Shown in pieces: positions 41,372 to 50,455 of a stretch of 52,033 nt of DNA (the stretch's first letter is position 1; each line of letters begins with the position of its first letter). The stretch is from RDXT01 sp033765305 (GTDB taxonomy: Bacteria; Bacteroidota; Bacteroidia; J057). The notes under the pieces are model-generated. The model did no database searches and was not told where the DNA came from. It worked only from the letters and a program-made list of their open reading frames with translations. The position numbers were made by a program, and so were the translations under genes. Location: the NCBI GenBank assembly GCA_033765305.1, contig JANRID010000045.1, forward strand, positions 1 to 52,033, in the 5' to 3' direction.

Positions 41372-44300
41372 TTAATTGCCGATGTTGATTTGCAGATAGG
41401 TTTGGATCTCCCATTCCTGGCCGTTGGCGAAGCCGACCGCCGTGGGGTCGCAGACGGGCAGGCCGCGGGGGTCGAAGGTCAGCGCCGGGCAGTAGCGGGG
41501 CGAATACTGGTCGAGGGTACGCCAGGTGCAGCGGATGCCCAGGCGGGAATTGGGCAGGTCAAACCAGGAGGGCTTGGCGAGGTTCGTGGACAGGTCGGCC
41601 ATCAGCTGCAGGGGGAAGGTCAGGTTGAAGTCCCGGTGGTAGTCATAGGGGCCCCAGTCATTGACCTTGGCCATGGCCATAAACTTGGTCTTCTTGTAGA
41701 TCACGCGCACATCGCCGCCGAAGCGCTGGATGAGGCGGGGATCGCTGCCGTTGGCCTGGGCGGTCCCGGCGTAGAGGTTGGAGATCAGGCCAAAGTCAGG
41801 GGTGAGCTTGGAGACGATGCGGGCATAGGCCTCCCAGAGATCCTGTGCGGGGGTGGCGCCGGCAAAGGCGAAAATGCTGCGCCCGTCGCCGAGGATACCG
41901 ATGGCCGCATCCATGGAGGTGGGCTGGTGGCGGTAGACAAAGCCTGCGCTGACGGCCAGCTTGGCGTCTTCGGAGAAGTCGCTGTCCCATTCGTACATCC
42001 AGGTGCCGGGCGTGGGGTCATAGGTGAGCAGGATCTCGCCAGCCACCGTTTCCCGGTTCGAGCGGACCGCAAAGGGGTCGTCCAGCACATTCCGCGGCCG
42101 TCCGGGGGCCGGCACGTTTACGGGGATAGGCCCTTCGATGGGCTTCTGCCACAGGAAGTTGGGGGCAATCTGCAGGCGCCCAAAGCCGACGGTGAAGCCG
42201 CTCAGGAAGTTGTACTGGTTGCCGCTGCCGCTGTCTTTGAGCCGCCAGCCGGTGAAGGTCTTGGTGTAATCGGCGCCGCCCTGCGCAAGGAGGCCATGCG
42301 CTGCTCCCTGGGCATACCACTGAATCCGTCCCGACGCGTAGGTCAGCTTGAGCTTGCCGCCCCAGGTGTCGTTCATGGTGGTCGCATCCTGATAGACCGC
42401 GATGGCGCCGGCCTCGGTCATGCGGGTCACCTGGAATATTTCGCCGACGCGGTTCGAGTTGGACCAGAGGCCGCCCAGCTCGATGCCGAGGGGGCCCAGC
42501 TTCCGCTTGAGGTAGAGCGAGGCCCGGCGGGTAGGGGGAATGGGCACCGCAAAGGAGCTTACGGCAGGCGCCTGCTCGTCCAGGTCTTCGTGGAAGACCG
42601 CCGCAATATCGAATTTGCCGATCTGCCGGCTGTATTTTGCCAGGATGGCCGGGTTGGCACCCCACCACAGCTGCGGGCCGAAGGCCACTTTGAAGTGCTT
42701 GAAGGCCCGCTTGCCCGTGATCTCGAATCCGAAGGGCGCATCGCCGTTGTAGATGTCGATGTTGGGGCCGTAGTTGGCCTCGGGGTAAAAGCCGAAGAAG
42801 TCGCCCTCGTAGCCCCAGTGATAATGGCCTGTGCGGTAGAAGCCCTTCAGGTCGAAGTATTTGGCGTTCCAGTCGATGTCGGCCTGGTAGACCTTGAGGC
42901 GTTCCGCATCCGAAAGCTCGACGGCGGTGTTGGCGCCGTTGCCGATGTTGAAGGACTGCACCGTCCGGATGCGGCCCCGGTTTTCGTAGAAGATTTCATT
43001 GATGGGGTTTTCGGCCACATTGCCCAGCACGTTGAACGACACCCGCGCCCGCAGATTTTCGGAGGGTTTGGCCTCGACACCGATGAAAATGGACTGCATG
43101 TGGTCGAAGCCCAGCTGATCGGGGTAGCTGGTCCGGCCGGGAATGGGATCCTGCGGGGTCGAGATGCGCTGGCCGCCGGTGCTGAAGGTATAGAGATCGG
43201 CCCGGAGCTCGCTCATGCGCACTTTTTTGACCTGCTCGCCGGTGAGGGCCGCCTTGTCGCCCCGTGCCCGGATCACGGCATCCATCAGCTGAATGCCTGC
43301 AAAATGCCGCTCCACATTGTCGGCGGTGGTGCCCGCCGCGAGCGGGTTGAGCCGGTGGACCTGCTGCAGGGCGTAGTAGGCCGCCCTCGGGTAGAGCTGA
43401 TACAGCCCGCGTGCATCGGTCGGGCCCTTGGCGCAGATGCCGAACCACTCTTCGTTCATGTTGTTCTCCCCCGCAACAAAGTCGTTCTGGTAGCCGCCGT
43501 TGCTCCACGAGGCGTTGTTGTCGTGGAGGCTGAGGTTTTTGGTCTGCCCGAATTTCCACCAGCCGTCGCTGAACTGGAAGGTGAAGCCGCCGATGCTGTT
43601 GCCGGCCTTGCCCAGGCCTGCGGCATTGGCGTAGATTTCTTTCCAGTTGCCCGTCATATAATACGCCTGGGACTGCTGGTCTTCCTCGTTGCTGATCGCA
43701 TTGAAGGCATCAGCCCCGAACTCGGTGAACATGATGGGCTTGTTGAATTCGTTCCGGACCCGCTGGAACGCATCGCCGAAGGAGACGCCCCGGTACATGT
43801 TGACCCCGAAGATGTCCACATCGCGGCACTCCTTCGCAATGATTTCGAGAAACAGCAGGTCGCCGTTGCACATCGCCACGGGGTGGGTATTGTCGATGCC
43901 TTTCATGGCGACTGCGGCTTCGTTGAAGAGCTGGTACATGGCAGTCGCGCGTACGGTGGACTTCCGGTCCTCGACCGGAATATCCTCGGTTTCAGCACCT
44001 TCCCAGAAGAGGCCGTAGTTGTTCTCGTTGCCGAGCAGGTACATCAGCAGGCCGGGCGTCTGCTTGTACTCCTCCGTCATGGCTTTGACCTCCGCCAGCA
44101 GCAGCTCCCGCGTGCGCGGGTCGGCGTACTCGGTATTGGCCACCCATGCGCCGCCCAGCGTCAGGCCGTAGCGCCCGAACGAGTGGTTGAGCATGGTGTA
44201 GATGCCGTACTGCTCGTAGATATAGCGGATCCAGCGCGCCGGCACCCCGGTGTATTGCCGCACGACATTGACGCCCATGTTCTTGAGCATGGGCATTTCA

Positions 44301-44524
44301 GCGTCCAGCGCTGCCCGGATCAGCTCGTCGGGCTGCTTCCAGAGGCTGTACGAGAAGTTGGTGCCGACCGGGAAGTAATCCCAGTTCATCCCATTGATGA
44401 AAAAGTCGCTGCCATTGACGACCAGCTTCATCCCGTCCGGGCTGCTGGAGACGTATACCTTGTCAGGCTGGGCAAAGGCTGAAAGGGCGACAAGCGATAG
44501 CAGTAGCGTCTGAGCAATTCTCAT
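41372..44524 (-). CDS. Glycosidase domain fused to a probable outer-membrane barrel
   Basis: A 1050-residue exported protein (signal peptide 1-18, ending SAFAQ). Residues about 30-400 form a TIM-barrel glycosidase of the GH2/GH5/GH72-like clan: FFINGMNWDYFPVG, NMGVNVVRQYTG, the probable acid/base E167 in LGNENNYG and nucleophile E268 in MFTEFGADAF. Residues about 440-1050 are mostly alternating amphipathic strands with short turns (FIGVEAKPSENLRARVSFNV; KHFKVAFGPQLWWG; RLQIAPNFLW; DVRVIYKKTKFMAMAKV), as in porin-like outer-membrane barrels; the end is LQINIGN rather than the usual aromatic. The enzyme may thus be built into a channel. First gene of the glucan operon, divergent from the propeller regulator. 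I preferred the Met at 44524 because the signal peptide begins there; 44548 and 44656 are alternatives. Confidence 0.75.
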   Translation of the reverse strand: MRIAQTLLLSLVALSAFAQPDKVYVSSSPDGMKLVVNGSDFFINGMNWDYFPVGTNFSYSLWKQPDELIRAALDAEMPMLKNMGVNVVRQYTGVPARWIRYIYEQYGIYTMLNHSFGRYGLTLGGAWVANTEYADPRTRELLLAEVKAMTEEYKQTPGLLMYLLGNENNYGLFWEGAETEDIPVEDRKSTVRATAMYQLFNEAAVAMKGIDNTHPVAMCNGDLLFLEIIAKECRDVDIFGVNMYRGVSFGDAFQRVRNEFNKPIMFTEFGADAFNAISNEEDQQSQAYYMTGNWKEIYANAAGLGKAGNSIGGFTFQFSDGWWKFGQTKNLSLHDNNASWSNGGYQNDFVAGENNMNEEWFGICAKGPTDARGLYQLYPRAAYYALQQVHRLNPLAAGTTADNVERHFAGIQLMDAVIRARGDKAALTGEQVKKVRMSELRADLYTFSTGGQRISTPQDPIPGRTSYPDQLGFDHMQSIFIGVEAKPSENLRARVSFNVLGNVAENPINEIFYENRGRIRTVQSFNIGNGANTAVELSDAERLKVYQADIDWNAKYFDLKGFYRTGHYHWGYEGDFFGFYPEANYGPNIDIYNGDAPFGFEITGKRAFKHFKVAFGPQLWWGANPAILAKYSRQIGKFDIAAVFHEDLDEQAPAVSSFAVPIPPTRRASLYLKRKLGPLGIELGGLWSNSNRVGEIFQVTRMTEAGAIAVYQDATTMNDTWGGKLKLTYASGRIQWYAQGAAHGLLAQGGADYTKTFTGWRLKDSGSGNQYNFLSGFTVGFGRLQIAPNFLWQKPIEGPIPVNVPAPGRPRNVLDDPFAVRSNRETVAGEILLTYDPTPGTWMYEWDSDFSEDAKLAVSAGFVYRHQPTSMDAAIGILGDGRSIFAFAGATPAQDLWEAYARIVSKLTPDFGLISNLYAGTAQANGSDPRLIQRFGGDVRVIYKKTKFMAMAKVNDWGPYDYHRDFNLTFPLQLMADLSTNLAKPSWFDLPNSRLGIRCTWRTLDQYSPRYCPALTFDPRGLPVCDPTAVGFANGQEWEIQTYLQINIGN

Positions 44525-44624
44525 TGCCGTATAGGTAAGGTGGAACATAAGGCTCCTGATCGGCGGAGCTGCGAGTAGCAAAGGCAATATAGACCGGCAA
44601 ACGGGCGGGGAAAAAAATCGGACC

Positions 44625-44648
44625 TCATCAAAAATTTCATCAAAAATT
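44625..44648. promoter_or_regulatory. Tandem 12 bp direct repeat between divergent genes
   Basis: TCATCAAAAATT occurs twice in tandem (44625-44636, 44637-44648), in the 183 bp between the regulator and the glucan operon. Directly repeated boxes of this kind suit a LuxR- or AraC-type activator. TATATTGC on the minus strand at about 44585-44592 is the likely -7 of the operon. Confidence 0.5.
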
Positions 44649-44707
44649 TTTCCCACTACTACAATTGCGTACTTTTACAAATGCAACTCATTCATTGAGA
44701 ATATTTT

Positions 44708-47605
44708 ATGGGTTTTTTCGATTTTCACGGAGCGGGAATTCTCCAGCACGGGCGGGCCCTGGGGCTTCTGCTGGCGGCCCTGCTGGCGGGCCTTCCGTGC
44801 CGGGCCTTTCCGGGAAAGTATCCTGTCAGGAACTTTATGCCTTCCGACTACCAGGCCGGGATTCAAAATATCGACTTCGCCCAGAACCGGAATATGGCCG
44901 TGTTCGTGGCAAATAATCTGGGCGTTCTTTCATACAATGGGAGGTCCTGGGAAAACCACGCATTGAAGACCGGCAAAAAGCAGCGTGCGCTGGCATTCGA
45001 CGAAAAAACGGACCGCCTCTATTTCGGCTCGCAGGGGATATTCGGGTACTTCAACAGCGACTGGAGCATCGTATCGCTCGTAGACAGCCTGCCGCAGTCC
45101 GCTCCCGATTTCGACGAGGTCTGGGACGTGTTTCTGCTGGGCACCAGCGCCTATTTCTGCACGTTTCAGGGCATTTATGTGTACGACGGCCAGTCGGTCT
45201 CCGTCCTCACGCACCCGGACGGCTTCAGCCGCGCGTTCAAGACCGACGGCAAGCTCTTTGTCCAGGGCAGGCAGGGGCAGCTCTTCGAAATCCAGGGCCG
45301 CAGCCTGCTCACCCCGCCCTATCCGGCGCTGGAGCGCAGCGAGCCCCTGGCGGGACTTGTCGCGGAGGAGGGCGGCTACCTGCTGATCTACACGTCGGGG
45401 AAAACCGAGTTCATGACGCCTTTCGGAGTGGCGGAGAAATACAGCGCCCTCGGCGAAGCCCTGCAGCGCAAGTATGTCAACCACGTGCTCCAGCTTTCGG
45501 ACAGCCGGCTGGCTATTTCTACCCAGACCGCCGGCCTGTTTCTCTTCGACCGCCAGAAACAGACCCTCGAAAATATCCGCGCCGCAGACGGCCTGCTGTC
45601 CAATGCCTGCCTGCGCGCTTTCCAGGACTACGCCGGAAATCTGTGGATAGGCATGCAGAACGGCATTGCCCTCGTGGACATCAGCTCCCCGATGCGCTTC
45701 GTCAACCAGGAAATCGGCATCGAAGGAAGCGGGTACGAAGCCTACCGGCGGGACGAGGGCACCTACTACACCACCTCCGGAGGCATGTACTTTCTGGCGG
45801 CGGGCGCTGCGCAGAGCGTCTTCCTGCCCGGCACGGAAGGCCCGGCCTACGGCATGCAGGTCATCGCCGGCCGCCTCTATGCCGGCCATCACACGGGGCT
45901 GTTTCTGCTCGAAGACGGCGCGGCGAGGCGCATCGCCCGCACGCACGGGCTCTGGCAGGTGAAACCCCTGCAGTCGAATCCGGAATATGCCATCGGCGGC
46001 ACCTACGCAGGGCTCTGCCTGTTCCGGATAAATGAAAGGATGGAATTGCAGGCGGCTGGAAACATCGGCGGATTTGAAGAGTCCAGCCGCTTCTTTGAAG
46101 AGGACGGAGCGGGAAACATCTGGGTCGGGCAATTCTACAAAGGCCTGTACCGGCTCTCCCTGTCGCCCGATCTGACGGCTGCCGCCGCCGTGCAGATCTC
46201 TGCGGACGAAGGCCTGCCCGCCGACGAGCAGATCGTGCTCAGCCGGATCGACAACGAGCTGTACCTCGGCACCCCCCGGGGCGTGTACAAGCTCGACCCC
46301 TCCGCCGGGCGCATCGTGAAAGCGGATGCCTTCGCCAGCGTGCTGGGAGAGCAGCAGGTCTATCTGCTGGTGCAGGACCGCCAGAAACATGTGCACGTCT
46401 ATGCCGAGCATACGACGGGGTTTTTCAGGCAGATCAACCCCGGCACCTACGCCTTCGTGCCGTCTTCGCTGTTTCAGCTCCGCTATTCGTTCAACAATGA
46501 CCTGCTGCATATTTCCGTGCATGCCGGCGACGGGGTGCTGTTCAACGCCAACGAAGGCTTTATCCAGTACCGGCCTGAGCTGGAGAACCGCCTGGCCGCT
46601 GAAACACCGCTGATTATCAGCAAGGTGGTGAATGTGGCGGAAGACGTCGTGCTCTACGAGCGCAAGCGTTTCGGCATGCAGCCGGAAAGCCTGCCGCAGC
46701 TGGCCGTCTCGTTCCGGGCCAAGGTCCTGCAGTTCGAGGTCGAGGCCTTCCAGTTCAACGGCATCAGCAGCCAGCAGTTCCGCTACTTCCTCAAGGGCTT
46801 CGACGAAGACTACGGGGAATGGGTCCATACCACCGTCAAGGAATACACCAACCTCAAGGAAGGCCGCTACGAGTTCCGGGTGCAGACCAAGGACTTTCTG
46901 GGCCGCATCATCACCAGCCAGCCCCTGCTGCTGGAGGTCGATCCGCCGTTTCACCGGAGCCTGCCGGCCCGCATCCTGTATGCGGCGCTCGGCATCCTGT
47001 CCCTGCTGCTGACCTCCAGGCTGCAGCAGCACCGGTACAGGCGGAAGGCAGCGGCGCTGGAGGAGGCCCGGCAGCGGGAGCTGATGAGCAAGCAGCAGGA
47101 GCTGCAGGAAATCGAGCGCCAGAAGGAGCAGGCAGTCCGGCAGATCGAGGAGGATAAGATGAAAAGCGAGCTGCAGCACCTCAACAGCCTGCTGGCTGCC
47201 TCGACGATGAACCTGGTGGTCAAAAACGAATTCATGGAGACCGTCAGGGAGGAGCTGGAGGAGGTGAAGCGGAAGGGCAAAAGCGTCGAAACCAAGCAGG
47301 CGCTGGAAAAAATCGTCAAAGCGATCGACACCACCCTGCGGCTGCAGGAGGACTGGAAACAGTTTGAATACCACTTCGATCAGGTGCACGGGGACTTCCT
47401 GAACCGGCTCCGGGAGGACTTCCCCGACCTGACCCCCAACGAGCAGAAAATCTGCGTCCTGCTGCGGCTGAACCTGAGCACCAAGGAGATCTCCAACCTC
47501 ATGAGCATCTCCCTGCGGGGGGTCGAGATTGCCCGCTACCGCCTGCGCAAAAAGCTGCGTCTGGACCTGCGGCAGAACCTGTCAAAGTTTATTCTCGATT
47601 ATTAG
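44708..47605 (+). CDS. Propeller / Y_Y_Y / LuxR-HTH membrane regulator
   Basis: A 965-residue regulator. An N-terminal signal (about 16-33, ALGLLLAALLAGLPCRA) leads to a periplasmic sensor of two-component-regulator propeller repeats (about 45-640; DYAGNLWIGMQNGIALV and DGAGNIWVGQFYKGLYRL are examples). A Y_Y_Y domain (about 660-755) precedes a transmembrane helix (about 763-782). A coiled coil (about 785-870) leads to a LuxR-type helix-turn-helix at 905-960 (LTPNEQKICVLLRLNLSTKEISNLM region). There is no kinase or receiver domain, so it should sense a ligand and act on DNA directly from the membrane. It is divergent from the glucan operon and is the obvious candidate to control it, in the manner of hybrid regulators of polysaccharide loci. 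Confidence 0.9.
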   Translation: MGFFDFHGAGILQHGRALGLLLAALLAGLPCRAFPGKYPVRNFMPSDYQAGIQNIDFAQNRNMAVFVANNLGVLSYNGRSWENHALKTGKKQRALAFDEKTDRLYFGSQGIFGYFNSDWSIVSLVDSLPQSAPDFDEVWDVFLLGTSAYFCTFQGIYVYDGQSVSVLTHPDGFSRAFKTDGKLFVQGRQGQLFEIQGRSLLTPPYPALERSEPLAGLVAEEGGYLLIYTSGKTEFMTPFGVAEKYSALGEALQRKYVNHVLQLSDSRLAISTQTAGLFLFDRQKQTLENIRAADGLLSNACLRAFQDYAGNLWIGMQNGIALVDISSPMRFVNQEIGIEGSGYEAYRRDEGTYYTTSGGMYFLAAGAAQSVFLPGTEGPAYGMQVIAGRLYAGHHTGLFLLEDGAARRIARTHGLWQVKPLQSNPEYAIGGTYAGLCLFRINERMELQAAGNIGGFEESSRFFEEDGAGNIWVGQFYKGLYRLSLSPDLTAAAAVQISADEGLPADEQIVLSRIDNELYLGTPRGVYKLDPSAGRIVKADAFASVLGEQQVYLLVQDRQKHVHVYAEHTTGFFRQINPGTYAFVPSSLFQLRYSFNNDLLHISVHAGDGVLFNANEGFIQYRPELENRLAAETPLIISKVVNVAEDVVLYERKRFGMQPESLPQLAVSFRAKVLQFEVEAFQFNGISSQQFRYFLKGFDEDYGEWVHTTVKEYTNLKEGRYEFRVQTKDFLGRIITSQPLLLEVDPPFHRSLPARILYAALGILSLLLTSRLQQHRYRRKAAALEEARQRELMSKQQELQEIERQKEQAVRQIEEDKMKSELQHLNSLLAASTMNLVVKNEFMETVREELEEVKRKGKSVETKQALEKIVKAIDTTLRLQEDWKQFEYHFDQVHGDFLNRLREDFPDLTPNEQKICVLLRLNLSTKEISNLMSISLRGVEIARYRLRKKLRLDLRQNLSKFILDY

Positions 47606-47705
47606 CGGCCGCGCCCGGTCAGCGGAATGCCGCCTCCGGTCAGGCGCAGGCGCATCCGGGTCAGCCGGGCTTCCGGAATCGGGCGGGGCTTCGCAGCTTA
47701 GGGGC

Positions 47706-48122
47706 ATGCAAGCTGCGATTCCCGACATACGACCCCTGCGGATTCTCATCGTGGAGGACGAGGCCGCCATTGCGGCGCACCTGTACCGGCTGCTGCGCAG
47801 CTGGGGCTACGAGGTGGCCGGCACTGCTTCCAGCGCCGCGCAGGCGATGCGCCTGATCGTCCGGCAGGCGCCGGACCTGGCGCTGGTGAATGTGCATCTG
47901 TCGGGCGCCGCGACGGGCGCCGCGCTGATCCCTGCGCTGCGGGCGCGGCGGCAGATTCCGGTGATCCTGCTCACCGGCTGCGGGCCGGACGAGCTGCCGG
48001 CGGGCCTGCTGGGGCAGCCGGGACTGCACTATCTGCCCAAGCCCTTCCCCGACGGGCTGCTGCGGGCTGCCGTCGCACAGCTGCTGGGGCCCGCGCCGCC
48101 GGAACATCCGGCCCGCGCCTAG
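47706..48122 (+). CDS. Receiver-domain protein lacking the phospho-acceptor Asp
   Basis: A 138-residue single receiver domain. The acidic pocket (E17, D18, E19 in LIVEDEA), switch Thr (T90) and Lys (K112 in YLPKPF) are present. The expected phosphorylated Asp is replaced by N62 in LALVNVHLSG, so normal phosphorylation should not occur. No output domain follows. It lies 48 bp before the first TPR kinase gene and may act as a phosphorylation-independent partner or inhibitor. The start at 47706 (MQAAIPDIRPLRILIVEDE) gives a normal receiver length; nothing upstream is conserved. Confidence 0.83.
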   Translation: MQAAIPDIRPLRILIVEDEAAIAAHLYRLLRSWGYEVAGTASSAAQAMRLIVRQAPDLALVNVHLSGAATGAALIPALRARRQIPVILLTGCGPDELPAGLLGQPGLHYLPKPFPDGLLRAAVAQLLGPAPPEHPARA

Positions 48123-48170
48123 CCGCACAGCGGTATTTTTTCATATATTCGTTCAGTCTCTTCTGCCCCT

Positions 48171-50444
48171 ATGCGTACCTGTCTGATCCTCGTTCTGCTT
48201 GCCGCCGGCATCTGCGCCCGGTCCCAGCCGCAAACCGACAGCCTCCGGCAGGCCTGGAGCAACCCCGCCCTGCCGGACAGCAGCCGGGTGGATGCGCTCG
48301 ACGAGCTGGCATTTTTTTACCAGGAAAGGCAGCCCGACAGCGCCCTGTATTTCGCGGAGCAGCTCTATGCCTTCGGCCAGGCCCGGCAGAGCCCGCGGGC
48401 CCTGGCGCTGGCCCTGGGCCATCAGGGCAGGTACCATGCGCGAAAAGGCGACTACGGCCTGGCAGAAACGCTGTACCGCCAGGCCATCCAGATCTGGAAG
48501 GATCAGGGCAATCCCAGGGGGATTGCCGGCGTCCTGGGCAAGCTCGGCATCATGCACTACCTCAGGGGCGACTACGAGCAGGCCCTGGCCTGCTTCCAGC
48601 AGAATCTGGCGCTGAGCGACTCGCTCGGAATGCGGCAGGAAGCGGCAGGCATGCTGCTCAACATCGGGAGCATCCGCCTGTACCAAAGCAAGTACGACGA
48701 AGCCCTGGACTACTTTGTGCGGAGCCTGACGCGCTTCGAAGAGATGGGAGATATTGCCCGGCAGGCGACTGTACTAGGAAATATCGGCATCGTCCACAAC
48801 GACCGGGGCGACTATGCCCAGGCCCTGGCGTACTACCGCCGGAGCCTGGCGCTGCATGACAGTGCCGACAATCCCCTCGGGATGGCCCAGACCCTGGGCA
48901 ACATGGGGCTGATTTACAACTATCAGGGCGATTACCGCCAGGCCCTGGACCACTATCAGCGCAGCATCGGGCTTTTCCAGTCGATGGATAATCAGATGGG
49001 CATTGCCATTAACCTCGGCAATATCGGCATGATTTATTATGCCCAAAAAGACTACGTACGGGCACTGGACTACCACCAGCGCAGCCTGGCCATCAACGAA
49101 AAACTGGAGAATAAGCGAGGCATAGCCGCTACCCTCAACAATATTGGCGATGTGTATTTCGACCAGAAAGACCTGACTCAGGCCCTCAGCTACTACCAGC
49201 GAAGCCTGGATATCCATCAATCCCTCAATGACCAGAGTTCCGTGGCTAAACTTCAGCAAAACCTGGGCAATGTGTACCGTGCACAAGGTTTGGGCGAAAA
49301 GGCCCTGGCCAATTACCTGAGCAGCCTCGCCATCCATGAATCGCTGAAGGACCAGCAGGGAATAGCAGATGTGGCTACCAGTCTGGGGGAATTCTACCAC
49401 GAAGCAGGCAATTACGCCCGGGCCAGCTACTACGGTGAAAAGGCATTGCCCCGGGCCCGCGAGGCGGGTGCGGTGCAGGAAATCGCAAATGCAGCCCGGC
49501 TGCTGTACAAAAGCTACAAGTCGTCCGGGCAGGACCGCAACGCGCTGCCCATGCTGGAGCTGTACCACCAGATGCGCGACAGCCTCAACAGCGAAGAAAA
49601 CCAGCGGGCCGCCATCCGATTCGAATACCAGCAGCAAGCACTGGCCGACAGCCTCACCAACGCGCAGGAAAAAGCGGTGGCGCAGCTGGCCTACGAAAAC
49701 CAGCTCCGCCAGCAGCGGCTGCAGCTGGCATTTGCCGGAGGGGCCGGGCTCCTCGTGGCCAGCCTCGCCCTGGTATTGTTCCGCAGCAGCCGGCGCCGGC
49801 AGCAGACCAACCGGCTCCTGTCCGCCCAGAACGAGCAGATCCAGGCCAAAAGCCAGCAGAACGAGCTGCTGCTCAAGGAGATCCACCACCGTGTCAAAAA
49901 CAGCCTCCAGACCATTTCCAGCCTGCTCTACCTTCAGTCGGCGCACATCAAAGACGAAGAGGTGCGCCAGGCCGTGGCCGCCGGGCAGCACCGCGTGGAG
50001 TCCATGGCCCTCATTCACCAGAAGCTCTACCAGCGCGACACCCTCGCCGCGATCGAGATGAAAGACTACCTCTCCAACCTCGCCACGAGCCTCGTCCAGA
50101 CCTTTGCCGCTGATCCGGGGCGCATCCGCGTGAACCTCGACATGCCCGAGCTGGAGCTGGATGTGGATACCGCCGTGCCCCTGGGCCTGATTGTCAACGA
50201 GCTGATTACCAACTCGCTCAAATACGCCTTTCCTGACGGGCGGCAGGGAGCCATCACCGTGAGCCTCCGGCAGACAGGCGAACAGCTCGAACTCCTCGTC
50301 GCCGATGACGGCGTCGGCAGCGCCAACACCGCCACAGGCACCGCCTTCGGCTCGCAGCTCGTGCAGCTGCTCACGGCCCAGCTCGGCGGGGAGATCCGCC
50401 AGGATACCACAGCCGGCTATACCACCCGGCTACTCATCTCATAA
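48171..50444 (+). CDS. TPR-repeat HisKA_2 sensor histidine kinase
   Basis: A 757-residue sensor kinase. The signal peptide (1-18) is followed by about ten tetratricopeptide repeats (80-460; each unit like ATVLGNIGIVHNDRGDYAQALAYYRRSL is about 40 residues). A transmembrane helix lies at about 519-537, then a short coiled coil. The HisKA_2 dimerisation domain carries H572 in KEIHHRVKN. The HATPase domain (about 640-757) has the N-box VNELITNSLKYAF and G-box ADDGVGS. It would sense protein or peptide partners in the periplasm and phosphorylate a response regulator inside. A receiver-like gene is just upstream and a paralogous kinase follows after 11 bp. Confidence 0.92.
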   Translation: MRTCLILVLLAAGICARSQPQTDSLRQAWSNPALPDSSRVDALDELAFFYQERQPDSALYFAEQLYAFGQARQSPRALALALGHQGRYHARKGDYGLAETLYRQAIQIWKDQGNPRGIAGVLGKLGIMHYLRGDYEQALACFQQNLALSDSLGMRQEAAGMLLNIGSIRLYQSKYDEALDYFVRSLTRFEEMGDIARQATVLGNIGIVHNDRGDYAQALAYYRRSLALHDSADNPLGMAQTLGNMGLIYNYQGDYRQALDHYQRSIGLFQSMDNQMGIAINLGNIGMIYYAQKDYVRALDYHQRSLAINEKLENKRGIAATLNNIGDVYFDQKDLTQALSYYQRSLDIHQSLNDQSSVAKLQQNLGNVYRAQGLGEKALANYLSSLAIHESLKDQQGIADVATSLGEFYHEAGNYARASYYGEKALPRAREAGAVQEIANAARLLYKSYKSSGQDRNALPMLELYHQMRDSLNSEENQRAAIRFEYQQQALADSLTNAQEKAVAQLAYENQLRQQRLQLAFAGGAGLLVASLALVLFRSSRRRQQTNRLLSAQNEQIQAKSQQNELLLKEIHHRVKNSLQTISSLLYLQSAHIKDEEVRQAVAAGQHRVESMALIHQKLYQRDTLAAIEMKDYLSNLATSLVQTFAADPGRIRVNLDMPELELDVDTAVPLGLIVNELITNSLKYAFPDGRQGAITVSLRQTGEQLELLVADDGVGSANTATGTAFGSQLVQLLTAQLGGEIRQDTTAGYTTRLLIS
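49841..49991 (+). repeat. Kinase-core segment shared with the next gene (copy 1)
   Basis: This 151 bp stretch encoding the HisKA_2 helix matches 51883-52033 without gaps. I count 11 differences (about 93% identity). It is far more alike than the upstream TPR parts. Confidence 0.85.
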
Positions 50445-50455
50445 CGCATCCCATC

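Noticed and set aside
41390..44482. A 1030-residue frame antisense to the barrel-fused glycosidase
   Set aside because: It lies fully opposite a gene with a signal peptide and catalytic motifs; the composition is Gly/Ala/Val/His-rich without any motif, typical of an antisense shadow in G+C-rich DNA. The same applies to the long antisense frames at 39227-41365, 35962-38118 and 44930-47389.
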